Shown: piece by piece, positions 47,382-60,391 of the stretch
How positions within the stretch are numbered: the stretch's first letter is position 1
How the letters are laid out: every line of letters begins with the position of its first letter
Source of the DNA: Pterois miles
Lineage: Eukaryota; Chordata; Actinopteri; Perciformes; Scorpaenidae
Length of the DNA stretch: 64,000 nt
Assembly (NCBI GenBank): GCA_947000775.1
Contig: CAMQGK010000242.1
Span: 5,391,001 to 5,455,000, forward strand
Reading direction: 5' to 3'
Notes under the pieces: generated by a model
Databases searched by the model: none
Told to the model about the DNA's origin: nothing
The model's input: the letters and a program-made list of their open reading frames with translations, nothing else
Program-made: the position numbers and the translations under genes

Positions 47382-48182
47382 TTTAGGCTTTAGGAGCAAC
47401 ATTTTGGATATACTGTAGAAGCTGAGCTTGCTGTGCTTATAACCACACATTTATATACTTCTTTAGCAAGAGGCTTGGTGCTGCTCTCACAAGATTTAAT
47501 CAAGCTTCCCACTTTGTATTAGGTGTGCATAGTTGCAGTTAGACAACCCTCTACATCAAATTAAATGCAGCAAAGGGAGTGCTCATATGGGTGTATCATT
47601 TATGCCTGGTCTTCCTGTCTGTGGATGGATACAGGGCTTTAGGTAAAGCCTTAAAAGTAGCAGAGCAGCTGTGAATGTCAGGATGACACCATTAACCTTT
47701 TATCCATGTACATGTCCTTAACTCTTAACTCTTAATATATTCAAACTCAGAGCACTGCACAGGTAATTATAATCACGTTAAAACAGAAATTCATGTCTGT
47801 GGCACGTACCAGCTTGTATGCATTTATTGTTAAGGCTATATTGTAAATGAAGTGTCTCAATGTATTTCAGAGTTTAGATAAAGGTTGGATGAATTAATGA
47901 ATAATCATACCCACTGATGCATTTACCATTTGTTTTTGCATTTGTTTTTTTTACATTTTTCATTGCTGTTTCATCTCTTAATTCACTTCCATACATTTCT
48001 GAGGATAGAAATCACCTGTGTAGATTTTGAATATTGACATATTTACGATATACGATGGCAAATCGAACACTTGCTCCAGTGTTCTCAGAGTTTAGAAGCT
48101 CTCTAGAGACCAGTCAAAATATCACAGTGCATTGTCCATTATAAAATTAACGGGAACCTGTGGTTATCGAGCTAATTTGCAC
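47382..48182. other. intergenic, nothing recognised
   Basis: No gene or repeat family recognised. Confidence 0.4.
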
Positions 48183-48370
48183 ATAAATGCCACAATAATG
48201 CGTTTAGCCTGCAATAAGAATGCCTTTGAAACAAACGCCACAATAGCAGGGGTCAGGACAGAGGCAATGCTCCATAATCAAACACCACAAGAGCAGGGGT
48301 CAGCACAGAGTCAACACCGTATAGACAAATGCCACAAGGGCAGGGGTCGGCATGTAGGGAACAATATGTT
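48183..48370. repeat. 47-48 bp minisatellite, four units
   Basis: Units begin with (a/c)aaa(t/c)(g/a)ccacaa at 48183, 48231, 48278 and 48325, and units 2-4 share gcaggggtc(a/g)g. A single similar word (gggcaggtgtcagcatatg) appears alone at 49829. The 98-aa frame at 48132-48428 crosses it and is not supported. Confidence 0.8.
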
Positions 48371-50110
48371 TTTCTTCAAACATAATTCACAATGCAGTTT
48401 TGTTGTTTTGGAACATACAGCCATCTGATAACGAGAGACCATAGTGTAATAATGTATAGTAGCAGCATATGTAAGTGATAGGAGACCTCTTTACCATGCA
48501 TGTGCACATCTGTGCATGTGTCATGTTGAGTGATTCAGGCAAAGGACTGGTACAGTGAAGTGAAGATTTCTGCGACATCCGAATCTGTCATGTCAATAAT
48601 GGATGTGAAGTTGAATGTCTTAAAATACCCTCAGCTGGGACAGCTGGCAGAGTTATTAGTGCTGTCTTTGACTGGCCTGAGAAATACAGGAGAAATAATT
48701 CCCTCACACCGACAGGCCAGTCAGATCCCCAGAGTGTCCCACACACAGTCAGGGGCACACATTTACATATACGGGCACACAGTGGAAACACCAGTGGAAT
48801 ATATACATGCCCACGCACCACCCATCTGTGTATGCTATATGTCTTCTAGCCCTCTCTGCTCCGACAGATTTTGTCCTAGTTTGCCCAGATTTTTTGCCCG
48901 CCTCACTTCTGGCCTGTGAGTGGAAAAGTGACATCACATACTAATGGGAGAGTGAGAAATGGTCTCATTACTATGGCAACATAGAGTGAAAACCATAACA
49001 CCAATTAAAGGTGAATGTCCTGCAATTAAACGGCAGTGAGAGTGGGTTGGAGGGAGGTGGGAGGCGCAGAGCAGCATGAAAGAAAAATGAGTTTGTCCTC
49101 AAAACAAAAACAAGAGACAAGAGAGTTGTGATGCATGGCAGGACAGACAAGGACGTGCACATTTTAGATTTGTGGCTGTATAAGTTGAGTTTGAATAAGG
49201 TTCGTAGGTTTGTAACAGGTTCAAAATGGCCTCTTAATTAGATCCAACAGCTGGAGTATGGAGCAAAACAAGGTAAATGCACCACCATTGGTAAACATAG
49301 CCTTGGCATGTCCTCTAAGCAATATGCTCTGCAACTTGTATGACTAATATGTGCTATAATGTGCCATTAGAGCCAACACAAAACCTGCCAGGTGAATGTG
49401 TCGAGCAATGCTGCTTTTATATATAGGTGGTGTGTAATATCTCATTGAAGGGACTACTACATGGGTGATTTGCAATCATGGCAGTCTGTGAACAGCTTGT
49501 CTGACTGCAGTTTGAACCATGCTTCATGGAAAATAAGCCAATAATTATGGTGATTACACTTGCAGGTAGGACGGCATGGAGTGCCAGCTGCTAAATCGGT
49601 CACTGTAAGAAAGAGTGTGGTGTATGACATAATCGGCCTCATGCAGCAACATTAATTCATGCTCTTAAATGTCTCTTATATTTGCTTGAATGTAAGAGAA
49701 TCCAACTCCAGATGCATCAGACATTATCAGCCATCCTGCTCTTAACTAGGTGTGCTAAATGATGAATCCCACTTGATCATAGATGGGAGGCATGTCACCG
49801 ATAAGCAATGCTTGTGAAATTCTAAAAGGGCAGGTGTCAGCATATGTAAGAAGACGAACTTCGAAAGAAGGAATGATTGATTGATTGATCCCAAATTGGG
49901 AAATTCTAGAACAGTAGCAGCAAAATGAAGGTACTTTTAAATAAAATGAAACAAAGTAAACCTACATGTACCTGCATGAGGCCCAACAATACAACAGGAT
50001 ATTTATGGGTTCTGATTTAGCATTCAGAATAACACAATAGACATGAAGAAAATTGTCATTGTTTTTTGGGCCCATCCACCTGACCATAAGTGCCCTTACT
50101 CACTCTTTAT
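48371..50110. other. intergenic; orphan tail and possible conserved stretch
   Basis: No gene recognised. (GATT)n plus gatcccaaattgggaaattc at 49872-49906 is a degenerate retroelement tail. Around 49455-49640 the sequence is repeat-free and conserved-element-like, without proof. The 129-aa frame at 48530-48919 shows no domain. Confidence 0.4.
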
Positions 50111-50738
50111 TAGAGCTGTCAAAGTTCAATTAATTTTAATAAGACTAATTTATTTAATGCATTATTGCAGTTCACAATTTTTAGGTTGCAGTGGGCTCAA
50201 TCATGTCATACTAGCTTGCTGGGAAGGAGCCTAAATAACACCGCAGACTTGCGCTAAATTTTGTCAAGGAAAAACTGGCATGGGCATTTTCAAAGGGGTC
50301 CCTTGACCTCTGACCTCGAGATATGTGACTGAAAATGTGTTTTATGTGTACTCATGAGTCTCCCCTTTACAGACCCCCTTTTGTGATAATTACATGTAGT
50401 TTGGATCAAGTCATAGCCAAGTCAGCACACTGACAGCTGTTGTTGCCTGTTGGGCTGCAGTTTGCCATGTTATGATTTGAGCATATTTTTTATGCTAAAC
50501 ACAGCACCTGTGAGGGTTTCTGGACAATATCTGTCATTGTTTTGTGTTGGTAATTGATCTCCAGTAAAAAATCTATACATGCATTTGCATGAAGCAGCAT
50601 GTTTGCCCTCTCCTATGATGATAAAAGAATTAAATATTTGACTAAACTCCCTTTAAGGTACATTTTGAACAGAAAAAAAATGTGATTCATTTGCGATTAA
50701 TCACAATTAAATATTTCAATCAACTGACAGCATTGCTA
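50111..50738. mobile_element. non-autonomous TIR element ('agagctgtcaaag' family)
   Basis: The left end tagagctgtcaaagttcaat and right end caatcaactgacagcattgc ta are imperfect inverted repeats of a family whose consensus begins 'tagggctgtcaa'. The interior has catgtcatactagcttgctg, gtcccttgacctctgacctc, tgttgttgcctgttgggctg and ccctttaaggtacattttga. There is no transposase. The segment represented at 33616-33745 is mostly absent here. I infer a hAT-like class from family memory. Confidence 0.6.
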
Positions 50739-53225
50739 CATGGATGCATTTACACTGCAGTCAGTACCGGATACCTGGTGTACAAATGACACACGGAAAT
50801 CAAGAAAGCATGCTAAACACCATGCACATTATCGTGCATTATACACACTGAAATGCATGAAATGCTCAACAGTTATGATCATATGCTACTAAATGGTAAT
50901 ATGTTAAAGGAAGCTCCTGTTTACTTTTTTTCCAGTCTGTTCAAAGCACAGTTTCTACATCGAGCTGGCCAAAAAAATCATATGATCAAATTTTATAGTT
51001 GTAGTTACAATTCTAGCGGAACCATTTGAAGACTTTTGGTGATGCATGCAGCAAGCCTGACAGCAGAATGTTCTAAAAAATCCAGTCTGGATGATACAAA
51101 GGCGTGAATTCGGATTTCTGCCTCAGCCATGGATAAAAAAGACCTTTTCCTATGCTACATAGGAGAAAGAAGGTGATCTTGGTGATATCTTTATCCCGCT
51201 GTACCACGTAAAAAGTCTGAAGTGCAGACATTGTTAGAAAAGAAACTGACTTAATACAAGCCTTCACTAATCAAAACTGACAAAGCGTTGCTGCCAGACA
51301 GTCATAATCTTTCATAACCACAGCCTTGAGACATTTACGTAAAGTTTGAACTGGAGAGAAATAAAAAGTCATTTGTCGGCTTGTCAGCCGTGACAGTTGA
51401 ATAGACAGAACCGAGAGCTGTGAAGTGCCAGGATTGTGGAAAATACCTACATTACTGATGCTTTTAATGTGTTTTGTTCACTCTGCACCGCGGCTTAGTG
51501 GACACACAGACGCACAAACATGCGCACGTATACACACAGTTCTGCAACAGCCAACTGCGCGGTGATGTTTCCATTGAGTTATTTCCCTTTAGATAGCTTA
51601 ATTCCATCCTTAAATTCAAAAAGCAGGCAGGGACCATTAAAAGCAAAGCACTGGTGCTGAAAACAGACATTAAAGCTTACAGCTCAGAGAAAATTGACTC
51701 ACAATCAAGACGCTCCTAATCCATTTTGAACCATCCAGGGTTAGCTTCCTTATCTCTTATGGGAGACGAGAGCAACCCTCCTGGGATTGGATGGATGTGC
51801 AAGTGTCCCTGTGCCACAGTGTGCACACATTTTTATACATGCCTTGTTTTCGCGTGCATGTGCATGACTAAATTACTCAAGGTATCCAACTGTAGTGTGT
51901 GACCTTTTCATGCATAGGACCAAATCTGATTGATATCACAGCTGAAAAAATACCCAAGTCAGTCACTGTATCTTTATCATCCATTTTACTTTTTCCCTAA
52001 TCCCATCGTGCGTATCCTCTCCCTATCGATCTCCTGCTGCCCATCAGTCTCTCTCCTCCCCTTCGTCTCTTCATTTGCTCCCTCACTTCCCTATTCCCCA
52101 TCCACTCCTCTCAACCTCCCCCATTATCATTACTTCCCCTCTTTCTCTGCCTTCCTCTGTCTCCGCCTGCTGACTGACAGTGCAGACATGCCGAGGTAAA
52201 TTGGGATGTAGCCGCAATGACAGGCCGTTTGTATTGATTTGTTCATCTTCATCATCCATCACAGTGTCCATGAAGGGCTCAAACACACACTTACATGCAC
52301 ACACACTGCTTGCAGCCAGAGGAAGCCTGTCCGGGTCCCAGGCCTAGTAAACTAATCACATTACCTTGATGGAGTGGACCAGTGAACCTCACAAGGCCGC
52401 GGTGCTGGAGAGAAAAGGAGGATACCTTATGTGTCTGTCACTACTTGGGCTAATGTTGAAACAATAAACAAGATGAACAGGCATAAAGCAGATCTGACTG
52501 CTCAGTGAACAATGGAGATGTGCATTGCTTCCTCTTCCTCTCTTTTCTGTTTGTGTTATTGTTGCGACTGTAGTTTCAGGCATTGTTCATCTTATTGCTT
52601 TAAATGATGTACTTATATATATATTTAGTGTTAGTTAATTGCTAATTTGCTAAAGAATAGCTTTTCAGTTTCTTACTGCAACTTTATTGCTGAAAATGAA
52701 CAATAAAACAACATTGTACTGTACATTTGTTTCAATACAGATTGTTTTATACCTAGTGTATTGAGACAAGAGGGACTAAGCTTTAACTAAACATACGTAA
52801 AGTACTAAAACGCAGATTACTGATCTAATTTTAAAAGGGTCTAAAAAACAAACTTTTTGAGGCTCATTGGGATTTACAATACAATAACAATTGGGACTTT
52901 CACACAACTATTTTTTCTGACTTTAACTGCTCCCTTGTTTGCTATATCGTTCCTCAGCAGTGAGCTTGTTACGTTACATACGGTATAGCCTTTCTTCACA
53001 TACCACTCATCAGTTTGACATGTTTACAGAGATATTAATGCTATAGTTGGAGCCCTGAGGGAGCCAGAGATGTAAACCAGCAAGGTTTTCTGTCAAATCC
53101 TGCTCCATACTAGTTTGGCAAAGATGCAAGTTTTTGGGATGTTATGAGCATACAAGTGGATAAATGAGACTTGAATTGTTCTGTACGAGTTGTGTGAGAG
53201 ATTGAAAATGTTGCTGTTTAATATA
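50739..53225. other. intergenic, nothing recognised
   Basis: About 2.5 kb without recognised genes or repeats. Pyrimidine-rich 51990-52160. Frames of up to 89 aa have no domains. Confidence 0.4.
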
Positions 53226-53851
53226 TAGTGGAAACTGCTTATAGTGAACACTGTTATAGCGATCAACCACTTTTATGGATCAAAAAGTCTGGGACAAATT
53301 CCTACAAATGCTGTTTAAATAAATGATTTATAGTAATAAAGAAGTCCTCTTACAGTGTTCATTTTGGGTTTTTCACATTGATATTGTGACAGGAAATGGA
53401 ATTTTCTCTGAATGAAAAACAAATGTGCACGGGGAAAGCACCCTCGTCAAGTTTGATAACACCTGGTCACGTAATGCCCCCATAGTGAAACTTTGTTGAT
53501 CTGGCAGCTCGTGCTGACCGTGCAGCTTCAGTGAGTGAATAAGCGAGGAGCCCTGGCAAAGGGGCAGCGCTCTGCATGCACGCTGCAGAGCCCTGCGTGC
53601 ACGCTGCAGAGCCAACCAAAAATGGCAATGTCTCACCATCAGTGAGGGCAAAGGCAGAAGAAGCGAGCCAGTAAATAAGGAAGCGGTCCATTTCATTACT
53701 TTGTGTTCATGTAATAACTATACAAATGGCAACTAAATGAAAATCTGCATTAGAAATAATGCACAACAACAAAAAAATGTTACAACAGTCATCCGCTTAT
53801 AGTGATCAATTTGACCCGGACAGACGTGATAATTTCCAGTCATTTCCACTG
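53226..53851. mobile_element. Tigger/pogo-like element (626 bp)
   Basis: It runs from tagtggaaactgcttatagt to tttccactg, flanked by TA (53224-53225 and 53852-53853) as in Tc1/mariner-superfamily insertions. The terminal inverted match is short (about 9 bases: cagtggaaa). The subterminal motif gcttatagtgaa(c) recurs near the right end as gcttatagtgatc in the same orientation, not inverted. A 15-bp gcacgctgcagagcc doublet lies at 53577-53605. The 107-aa minus frame (53373-53696) is not a recognisable transposase. Confidence 0.5.
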
Positions 53852-55079
53852 TAGATTTGTTGAACACGGGCCCCATCAAGAATTTACTCTGTTTACAGAT
53901 TCTCTGTTAACTGTGGAGGCATGACAGAAATACAATTTTTTCTTCTAAAATTCAAGGTAGCATATGGTGATTAATTGACATTTATGGTCATTTTGTGGGT
54001 GAAGTATTCCTTTAAATATCACTCTAAATTCATGTAATATTTGATTGAAATGTGAAACGTTTTTAAACCATAGTTTCGATAGATTTGAATTGACCGTTCC
54101 TATTGAAGCATCTGCTAAAAACATATAGTCATTGAGATGACGTGGACCTGGACGTGTTGTCACATTTCAGCTCAGTCTTGTCCAGGTTTAAGGCATCAGT
54201 GTTTTCTGACCTCCAAATCTAGAGTTTACCACAATTATACAAGAATGTTCTGGTTCAGGTGAGTTCAAATAGCTGCATAAGTATTTGTATTAAATTATTG
54301 TTTAATTATTGTCATTGTCTTATTGCAATGTCACTGTAGAAATATTCCCCAGCAATTTAATTATCTGCAATAAAGTGTTGTATAGAGCTTGTAATTTCAT
54401 AAAGACAATATAAGTTCTTCTAGTTATTGCATGCAGTATGTTATAGTATGATATGTCTTATTCAGCCAGAAAGATCTCTTGACAAGAGCCACAAAGAAAC
54501 TAAACTTCCTGTCTCCAAGCCTTAAAACCAGCATGCTTAAGTATATTTACTCTGCAAATGATTGCTATCTCTTTCACTGAAAAGGGACCTTTGGCAACTC
54601 TCCAATTACTTTAAGTGTTTTAAGAGTCTTTCTCAGTTAAAAAAAAAAAAAAAGACTCCAAACCGCTGTGACACTAGAGAGACAGGAAATATTTGACCTT
54701 CACACCAAACAGACAAAATAAATGTCCTCTTGTCTCAGAGCTGAAATCACACAACGAGGCGAGATCGTAGGTTAAAGACTGAACTTTATGATTGGCGTCA
54801 AAGGGAAAGATTTGAACATGCCATCGGATGAATGCATGCTTGCAAAGGAAAGTAGCAAAATGAACCAATCAGGGACCCAACTTTGAGCGATGTCTGAAGG
54901 CTGTAGAAGAAAGGTTGCTCGAGTTTACAGAAGACATGACACGGGGTGACTGTGTGGAGCAAAGGGTGAGGAGGTAATAACAGGACAATGGTGATGAGGT
55001 AGAAAGCATGAAGGATAGAGACAGGAGACAGATTTAAAAACGTGAAAGAAAACATCTGATTCATGACAATCCTCATGGG
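53852..55079. other. intergenic, possible MITE end
   Basis: tttgtgggtgaagtattcct ttaa near 53993-54015 is a terminus-like phrase common in small fish elements, but I cannot delimit an element. Otherwise nothing recognised. Confidence 0.35.
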
Positions 55080-55318
55080 GGGGTCCACCCTGGACAGGTC
55101 ACCAGTCCATCGCAGGGCACATAGAGACAGACAACATATAGACAGACAACCATTCACACTCTTTGGACTGTGGGAGGAAGCCGAGAACCCGGAGAAAACC
55201 CACGCTACACGGGGAGAACATGCAAACTCCACACAGAAGAGCCCCAAGCCACATTTGAACCTGTGACCTTCTTGCTGTGAGGTGGCAGTGCTAACTACTG
55301 CACCACTGTGCAGCCCCC
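55080..55318 (-). mobile_element. DANA/mermaid-like SINE, 3'-truncated copy
   Basis: Minus strand: a tRNA-like head ggctgcacagtggtgcagta, body, cagtccaaagagtgtgaatg (internal deletion) and ggtgacctgtccagggtgga at the end. The (ATGG)n tail is missing. The 174-aa frame at 54798-55322 extends from this SINE into unrelated sequence and is not a gene. Confidence 0.75.
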
Positions 55319-56259
55319 TCAAAATTATACAATTTAGTTATTTTTTATTGATTTTATACCATGCACAGTGGTAGAATGTGATGATATACAGGGAAAATTG
55401 CATGACCAGAGTCTCCATTGTGTGCTCATAGCCTCCTGTAGTGGATATCAGTAGTATTTTATCGCCAGATTTCAAGAGGTAGAAAACCCATTTTCCCAAA
55501 TGGAGAGTGTGCCTGGTCCTATTCTTACTAAAACCTTGTAGAATATATGTGCTTTGTGTTATTTATATCTGCTTTTGCAGAGTTGTAGTCAAGGAGTTGC
55601 TGAATGAACTCTGTGGCATCTCTGTGCATGGCATCATTGCTATAATGGCATTATCCACTGTTTAGGCAGGCATAAAAATGTAAATTTTTCCTTTGCTTCC
55701 TCACCATTTACTGAGACATAGTAACAGTCACAGTGTTACTGACACTGAGGGTGAATTCTCTGAGGATTATACCTGTCTGTTGAGACCAAGATCATGCATA
55801 TAGATGGTAGTTGTGGACCTATTCTCGATTAATTTTGGGTATGTCTTGCTGAACCACACCTTCCAGCACCACCTTAAGAGGTTAAAGGAGAAAACTAATT
55901 CTTGTTATTTCAGCCTGGATTGCTACTATGTATCTCAACACATATATGATCTGTGTAGGATGAATCCTGTCAATGATGATCTCCTAACTTTTCATTTACC
56001 AGCAGGTTGACATTTTTAATTTAGAATAAAATATCATAACAACCATTTGATGGTTGATGTGTGGTTGATGTGGTCATGATGTGTGGTTCAGACGTTCATG
56101 TTCCCCACAGGATGAAATGTAATAACTTTGGCCATCATCTGACTTTTCATCTACTTCCACTGTCTGGTCAAAATTGGTATTTATTTATGTGAAAATATTT
56201 CCTATCAGTCTTTACTATGCTTTGGTTACTCAGCGGTTCGTATGATACCTCATTCTTCT
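55319..56259. other. intergenic, nothing recognised
   Basis: No gene or repeat family recognised. Confidence 0.4.
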
Positions 56260-56545
56260 TCCAATTTCTTGCGAATGTCCATGTGTCAATTTCCACACGT
56301 TACTTGCATACAGACTTTTCAAAATAAATTTCCTACTTCACAGATAATGTCTTTTTTAGATGATGGTGGTTTAAATTAAAATAACTACAGAAGTGGTGTG
56401 ACTTAAGTATGAAAGTTACATGACAAACTTTGACTTCTGGTTTTACACGGGGCATGAACAGCAATCTCCTGGGTCAAAAGTTTGTGAGCCACCCATCCAC
56501 CCCGATCTCCTCCCTACACGGCATTTGTTGCTTTGTATACTTCCT
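56260..56545 (+). repeat. dispersed family R1 copy
   Basis: Parallels 7196-7545: cttttcaaaataaa, agaagtggtgtgacttaagt, gaaagttacatgacaaact, cacggggcatgaacagcaat and cacccatccaccccgatc. Confidence 0.65.
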
Positions 56546-56926
56546 TGGTCATGATTAAATATAATTTAAATCTGGGAAATAGTAAAATAGGTCAACATGC
56601 TGAGAACATTAATAGCACTTTCATAATGTATATAAAACTACAGCTTAACAAAGTATAACTTAATAAGTGAGCTTTGGAGGAGCTGGTAGGCAGATTTTGT
56701 ACCTGTGCAGGTCAGTGCATGTGAGCCCCTGTCTATGTGCCCCACTGGCCAGCGAATCACTGCCGTATCACTGTTCTCAAACGGTGGTTACCGCTGATAA
56801 TATATAAGCGTAACCATCCACTCTCTGGTTCCCCCTCCAGGTGAACACAGTTAGCTCTATGAGCACTGTTGGTGTTGTTTGTACTGTTAATGCTGTTAGC
56901 ACCATTAGCCATGTTGAGAGCCATGT
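56546..56926. other. unclassified sequence
   Basis: Nothing recognised. A short gtta/ctgtt-rich near-repeat lies at 56860-56910. Confidence 0.4.
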
Positions 56927-57419
56927 GGTTGCATCCAGAATTCCATTCTGACATGCTATTTAGTACGCTAAAACAGTATGTGAGATATTTTAGCATGTCC
57001 AAAACCAATAGTGTGTGAATTACATATTATTTACGATGAAATATTACAGTTAGCACAATGCAAAGCGGCGGTAACGACAACATTCATAACTGACACTGAT
57101 GGACACCTCAGTGACATCAGTAACACTTCTGTTTATCTGGAACTATTAAGATTTCACTTTGCTAGGCATAAAATGTATTTTAATCTACTTCAGAATTTGA
57201 TTCTCACAAATCATTATTTTGGTCAAGAGATCGGTAAGGGTTACCACGGTTACACGTCTCCAACCGGTGACGATGCTCTCGGGAAGTGACAGTGTAAATT
57301 TCTGTTCAGCGTGTGCAAAAAGATACTGTACATACTACTGTTTATTCACACAGTAGTATGTTGAATGATAGTACACATACTGAGTATGTAGTGCAGAGTA
57401 TGTGATTTCAGACGAAGAC
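56927..57419. mobile_element. MITE copy 2 (pair with 19047-19573)
   Basis: It starts ggttgcatccagaattccat and ends gtatgtgatttcagacgaag. It lacks the retroelement tail seen in copy 1. It holds a small hairpin, catactactgt ... acagtagtatg, at 57331-57360. No transposase. Confidence 0.65.
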
Positions 57420-57889
57420 GAATTTAGCACCTTTAAGCTTTACTACTGTACTACTTTACTACTTTTTCAGGGACATTCTAAGCAGTTGGGTAGGAAATCG
57501 TGTTTTACTGCTCTGGCTATCCTGCTGCCTGACACACACCCAAACTCTCTCTCTCTCTCATACTCACACATAGACATATCATTTGGCAAAATGACAGCGG
57601 TCCTGTGGTTTCTGTCAGAGTCATGTACTGTAAGAGTGACAGAACACTAGTCTCTGTTCTGAGTTGTCTTCTCACACCATCACTCTCACCCTTTGATAGA
57701 TGCACTCACACCTCTCAGCACCTGTCATCGCTCTGGCCCTTCACAAACTCAGAGATCAGGAACAAACTTGCAGCTCACCGGTTCAATTGAAATGACTGCT
57801 TTTGGTCCAACATAGTGCAAGAAGCAAGATACTGCACTTACATAGGTTTCATGTCAAAACGCCCATTCAGGGGCAACAGAGCATGACTG

Positions 57890-57890
<1 letters not shown>
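57420..57890. other. intergenic, nothing recognised
   Basis: Nothing recognised. Short frames (61-82 aa) on both strands lack domains. Confidence 0.4.

Positions 57891-57958
<68 letters not shown>
57891..57958. repeat. (TA)n microsatellite
   Basis: 34 uninterrupted TA units. Confidence 0.95.
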
Positions 57959-57961
<3 letters not shown>

Positions 57962-58810
57962 AATGCAGTCCACTAATTGACCAAGAAAGTCCTGTGTTGG
58001 TTTGTCTTTCCAGTGTTCCAACAATCAATTTGGTTTGAAAATATGCCAGTTGTACATGCCGTTACCCCCGCTATATGTTGGTGTCTTTCTCCTTCGCAGG
58101 CAGACCATTAAATTAACAAACATGAGTCACTCTCTCTGGGTTGTCATGTGCATCAGCATCCAGCAAATCTGACAGTGCTGACATTTATTAAAGCAGAATG
58201 ATTCTCGTTTCTGTTGGCACCAGAGGACATCTGAGTGAAGGCTCCACCAGTTGGTGTTTGCTCTGGTTAGCTCAGGTTCTGGAGGGTCCCGACCGACTCT
58301 ATCATTCCCACTGCTACAGCAGCAGCCTCGAGCGTCCTCTCTCACTCTGAATATCCGAGTCAACGAAAACACTGTAAAATTTACACTGTAAAAATCCATG
58401 TGCATCACACCCTCTACACTCATATTTTGGGATGCCAAAGCTTAAATAGTGCTGTAGTTCTTCCTCGACTCCAACAACATCAGATGGAACAGCAGACTTT
58501 GCAGCTGTGCCTGCAGAGAGACAGAGAACATCTGCAGCAGCTGCAGGCATTTTTCACACTATGTCCATAACTCTGTCCAAAAATCTGTGACTTTTCTCTT
58601 TTAAAAGCAGCTTGTGAATATGTATATCTGTAAATATTGATGATAATAATAATATGTTTTTTGTTTTGTTTTCAGACTAAATAAATAAAATCAGAATTGA
58701 AAGTCATTTCAAATGTGGGTCTGGATTAATTGAAACAAAGCAGTGCTTTTCTTTTTTTATGCTTTATATGTCCAATGAAGCAAGAACATACAACAGGATG
58801 CTGATTTCTC
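57959..58810. other. intergenic, nothing recognised
   Basis: Minus frames at 58127-58438 and 58314-58550 show no domain. Contains a duplicated 'actgtaaaatttacactgtaaa' hairpin-like spot at 58370-58392. Confidence 0.4.
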
Positions 58811-59045
58811 ATGATGTTTTCTTACAGGGTATACAGTATTTAAAGTTGTTTGTGTGTTGCAGCTGCATGCATTCTCTGTGGGTTTTCTCCAGAAGCTCTA
58901 GTTTCAACATACTCATAACAGTATTGTTCATTATGTTTTCTTGCAGGGTATATAGCATTTAAATATGTGAACTTGTTTCTGTGTGGTGGCTGCATGTATT
59001 CCCTGTGGCTTTCCTCTAGGAGCTGCGGTTTCCTTCTACTTACCT
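58811..59045. repeat. 119-bp tandem duplication
   Basis: The copies start at about 58814 and 58933 with atgttttctt(a/g)cagggtat. Each continues with agctgcatgcattctctgtg versus ggctgcatgtattccctgtg and then tttctccagaagct versus ttcctctaggagct. The second half resembles the 'ctccgggtgctccggtttcc' core of DANA-type SINEs. Confidence 0.7.
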
Positions 59046-59161
59046 TTTATGTTTCTGTGGAAGCAAACATGGCCAAAATTTTGTGTAAAATGTGCTGTCT
59101 TGTTTGTGTGTCTGTGTATTTTCAGTATAAAGGCTAGTTACTGAATCTGCTTTCACACAAT

Positions 59162-59190
<29 letters not shown>
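59162..59190. repeat. (CA)n microsatellite
   Basis: About 14 CA units. Confidence 0.95.
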
Positions 59191-59192
<2 letters not shown>

Positions 59193-59444
59193 CATTAAGA
59201 TTAGCATCTTGAAACTCAAAGTATCATCTTATGGTGCCCTTCAATAAATGCATCCATATAAACATGTCATTTCCCAAGAGCCTCTATCATATTGTATATT
59301 CACACATTCCCTCAGTAGTATGGTCATCGGTGTTTATCTCCTCCCTGGGGTGCTTTCCCTCCACTATCGTGATAAAAATGTCCTATACAGCAAAGCCAAA
59401 GATATGTGAATTATGCTCTGCATGTGTCCATACATGCACCTGCA

Positions 59445-59494
59445 ACACACACACACACACACACACGCACGCACGCACACACACACACACACAA
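59445..59494. repeat. (CA)n with (CACG) interruptions
   Basis: CA units broken by gcacgcacgcacgcac near 59466-59477. Confidence 0.95.
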
Positions 59495-59519
59495 CACACA
59501 GACATCCAACCCAGTTGAA

Positions 59520-60131
59520 AAAATGTTGGCATTGGACGTTTGTTGAAAGGTGACATTTCTGACCCAAAAATATGTTTTGTAAATACATCCCATCAGCCTC
59601 ATATCACGCTTGCAGAAATACACAATGCCACATGGTTAACATTGTGAAATGATTGGATAGATTTAGGCAACAAGGCTGCTTGTTCATGGTCAGAAAAAAT
59701 ATCCTGGTTTGTGTTCAAATAATAATGTAGTATCTGTATCAATGCAAGAAAAACACTATAGTTGGGATTAAGAGAGAATAGTAGGGCCTGAAAACAAACA
59801 GCGGTCTCCTGGATGAACCTGGACCTTGTGCTTGTTAGATGCATCCACCTCCCCTCCTGACAGTGTGTCTCCTTTCGCTCTTTAAACTACTTCACTTGAT
59901 CTGAGCGAATGCAAAAATGTCAGCTTATCCCTGGTTGGCAAAAACATCCAATACCAACATTTTTCCCTGTTTTCCTGCTTTAACCCCCTGCTTTAAACTA
60001 TGTTACCACACTCCTGCTGCACTTTCTCGAAACGTTTTGTTGCTGTGGATAGGTTTACATTATACTTCATGGAACGCTGACAGATGTTACAAAGCCTCAG
60101 TATTTGACGACCTGGGAATGAGAGCAGGCTG
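59520..60131 (+). mobile_element. family F1 copy, right terminus kept
   Basis: The interior matches 46165-46530 (reverse) and 17597-17862. The right end aaagcctcagtatttgacga cctgggaatgagagc is the F1 right terminus also seen near 9815-9832. The left terminus is not clear. Frames of 70-89 aa in it are not genes. Confidence 0.55.
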
Positions 60132-60391
60132 GTGTCTATTTCAATTCCTTGTCAGACAGCCTTCTTTGTATGGGATGGTGTATTAGCAGCACATGCCTGA
60201 TACTACTTCATGACAAGCTATCGGGTTCAAGAGTGCAAATACAGTCTTTAAACTGTATACATCCTGTATATGATATTAAGCTTCTTTCACTGATTTGAAA
60301 ATATCCACATCTTTTAAAACAGCCTCTTTTTTGGAGTGGCATATGGGTGTAGAGGATATGAGGTGAAAAAAAGGTAATGAATGGCTCGGAA
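60132..60391. other. unclassified sequence
   Basis: Nothing recognised. Confidence 0.4.

Noticed and set aside
48183..48370. CRISPR-like array
   Set aside because: Units are diverged tandem repeats without distinct spacers, in a vertebrate context; a minisatellite explains them.
54798..55322. 174-aa minus frame
   Set aside because: The first part is a DANA/mermaid-like SINE and the rest is unrelated flank.
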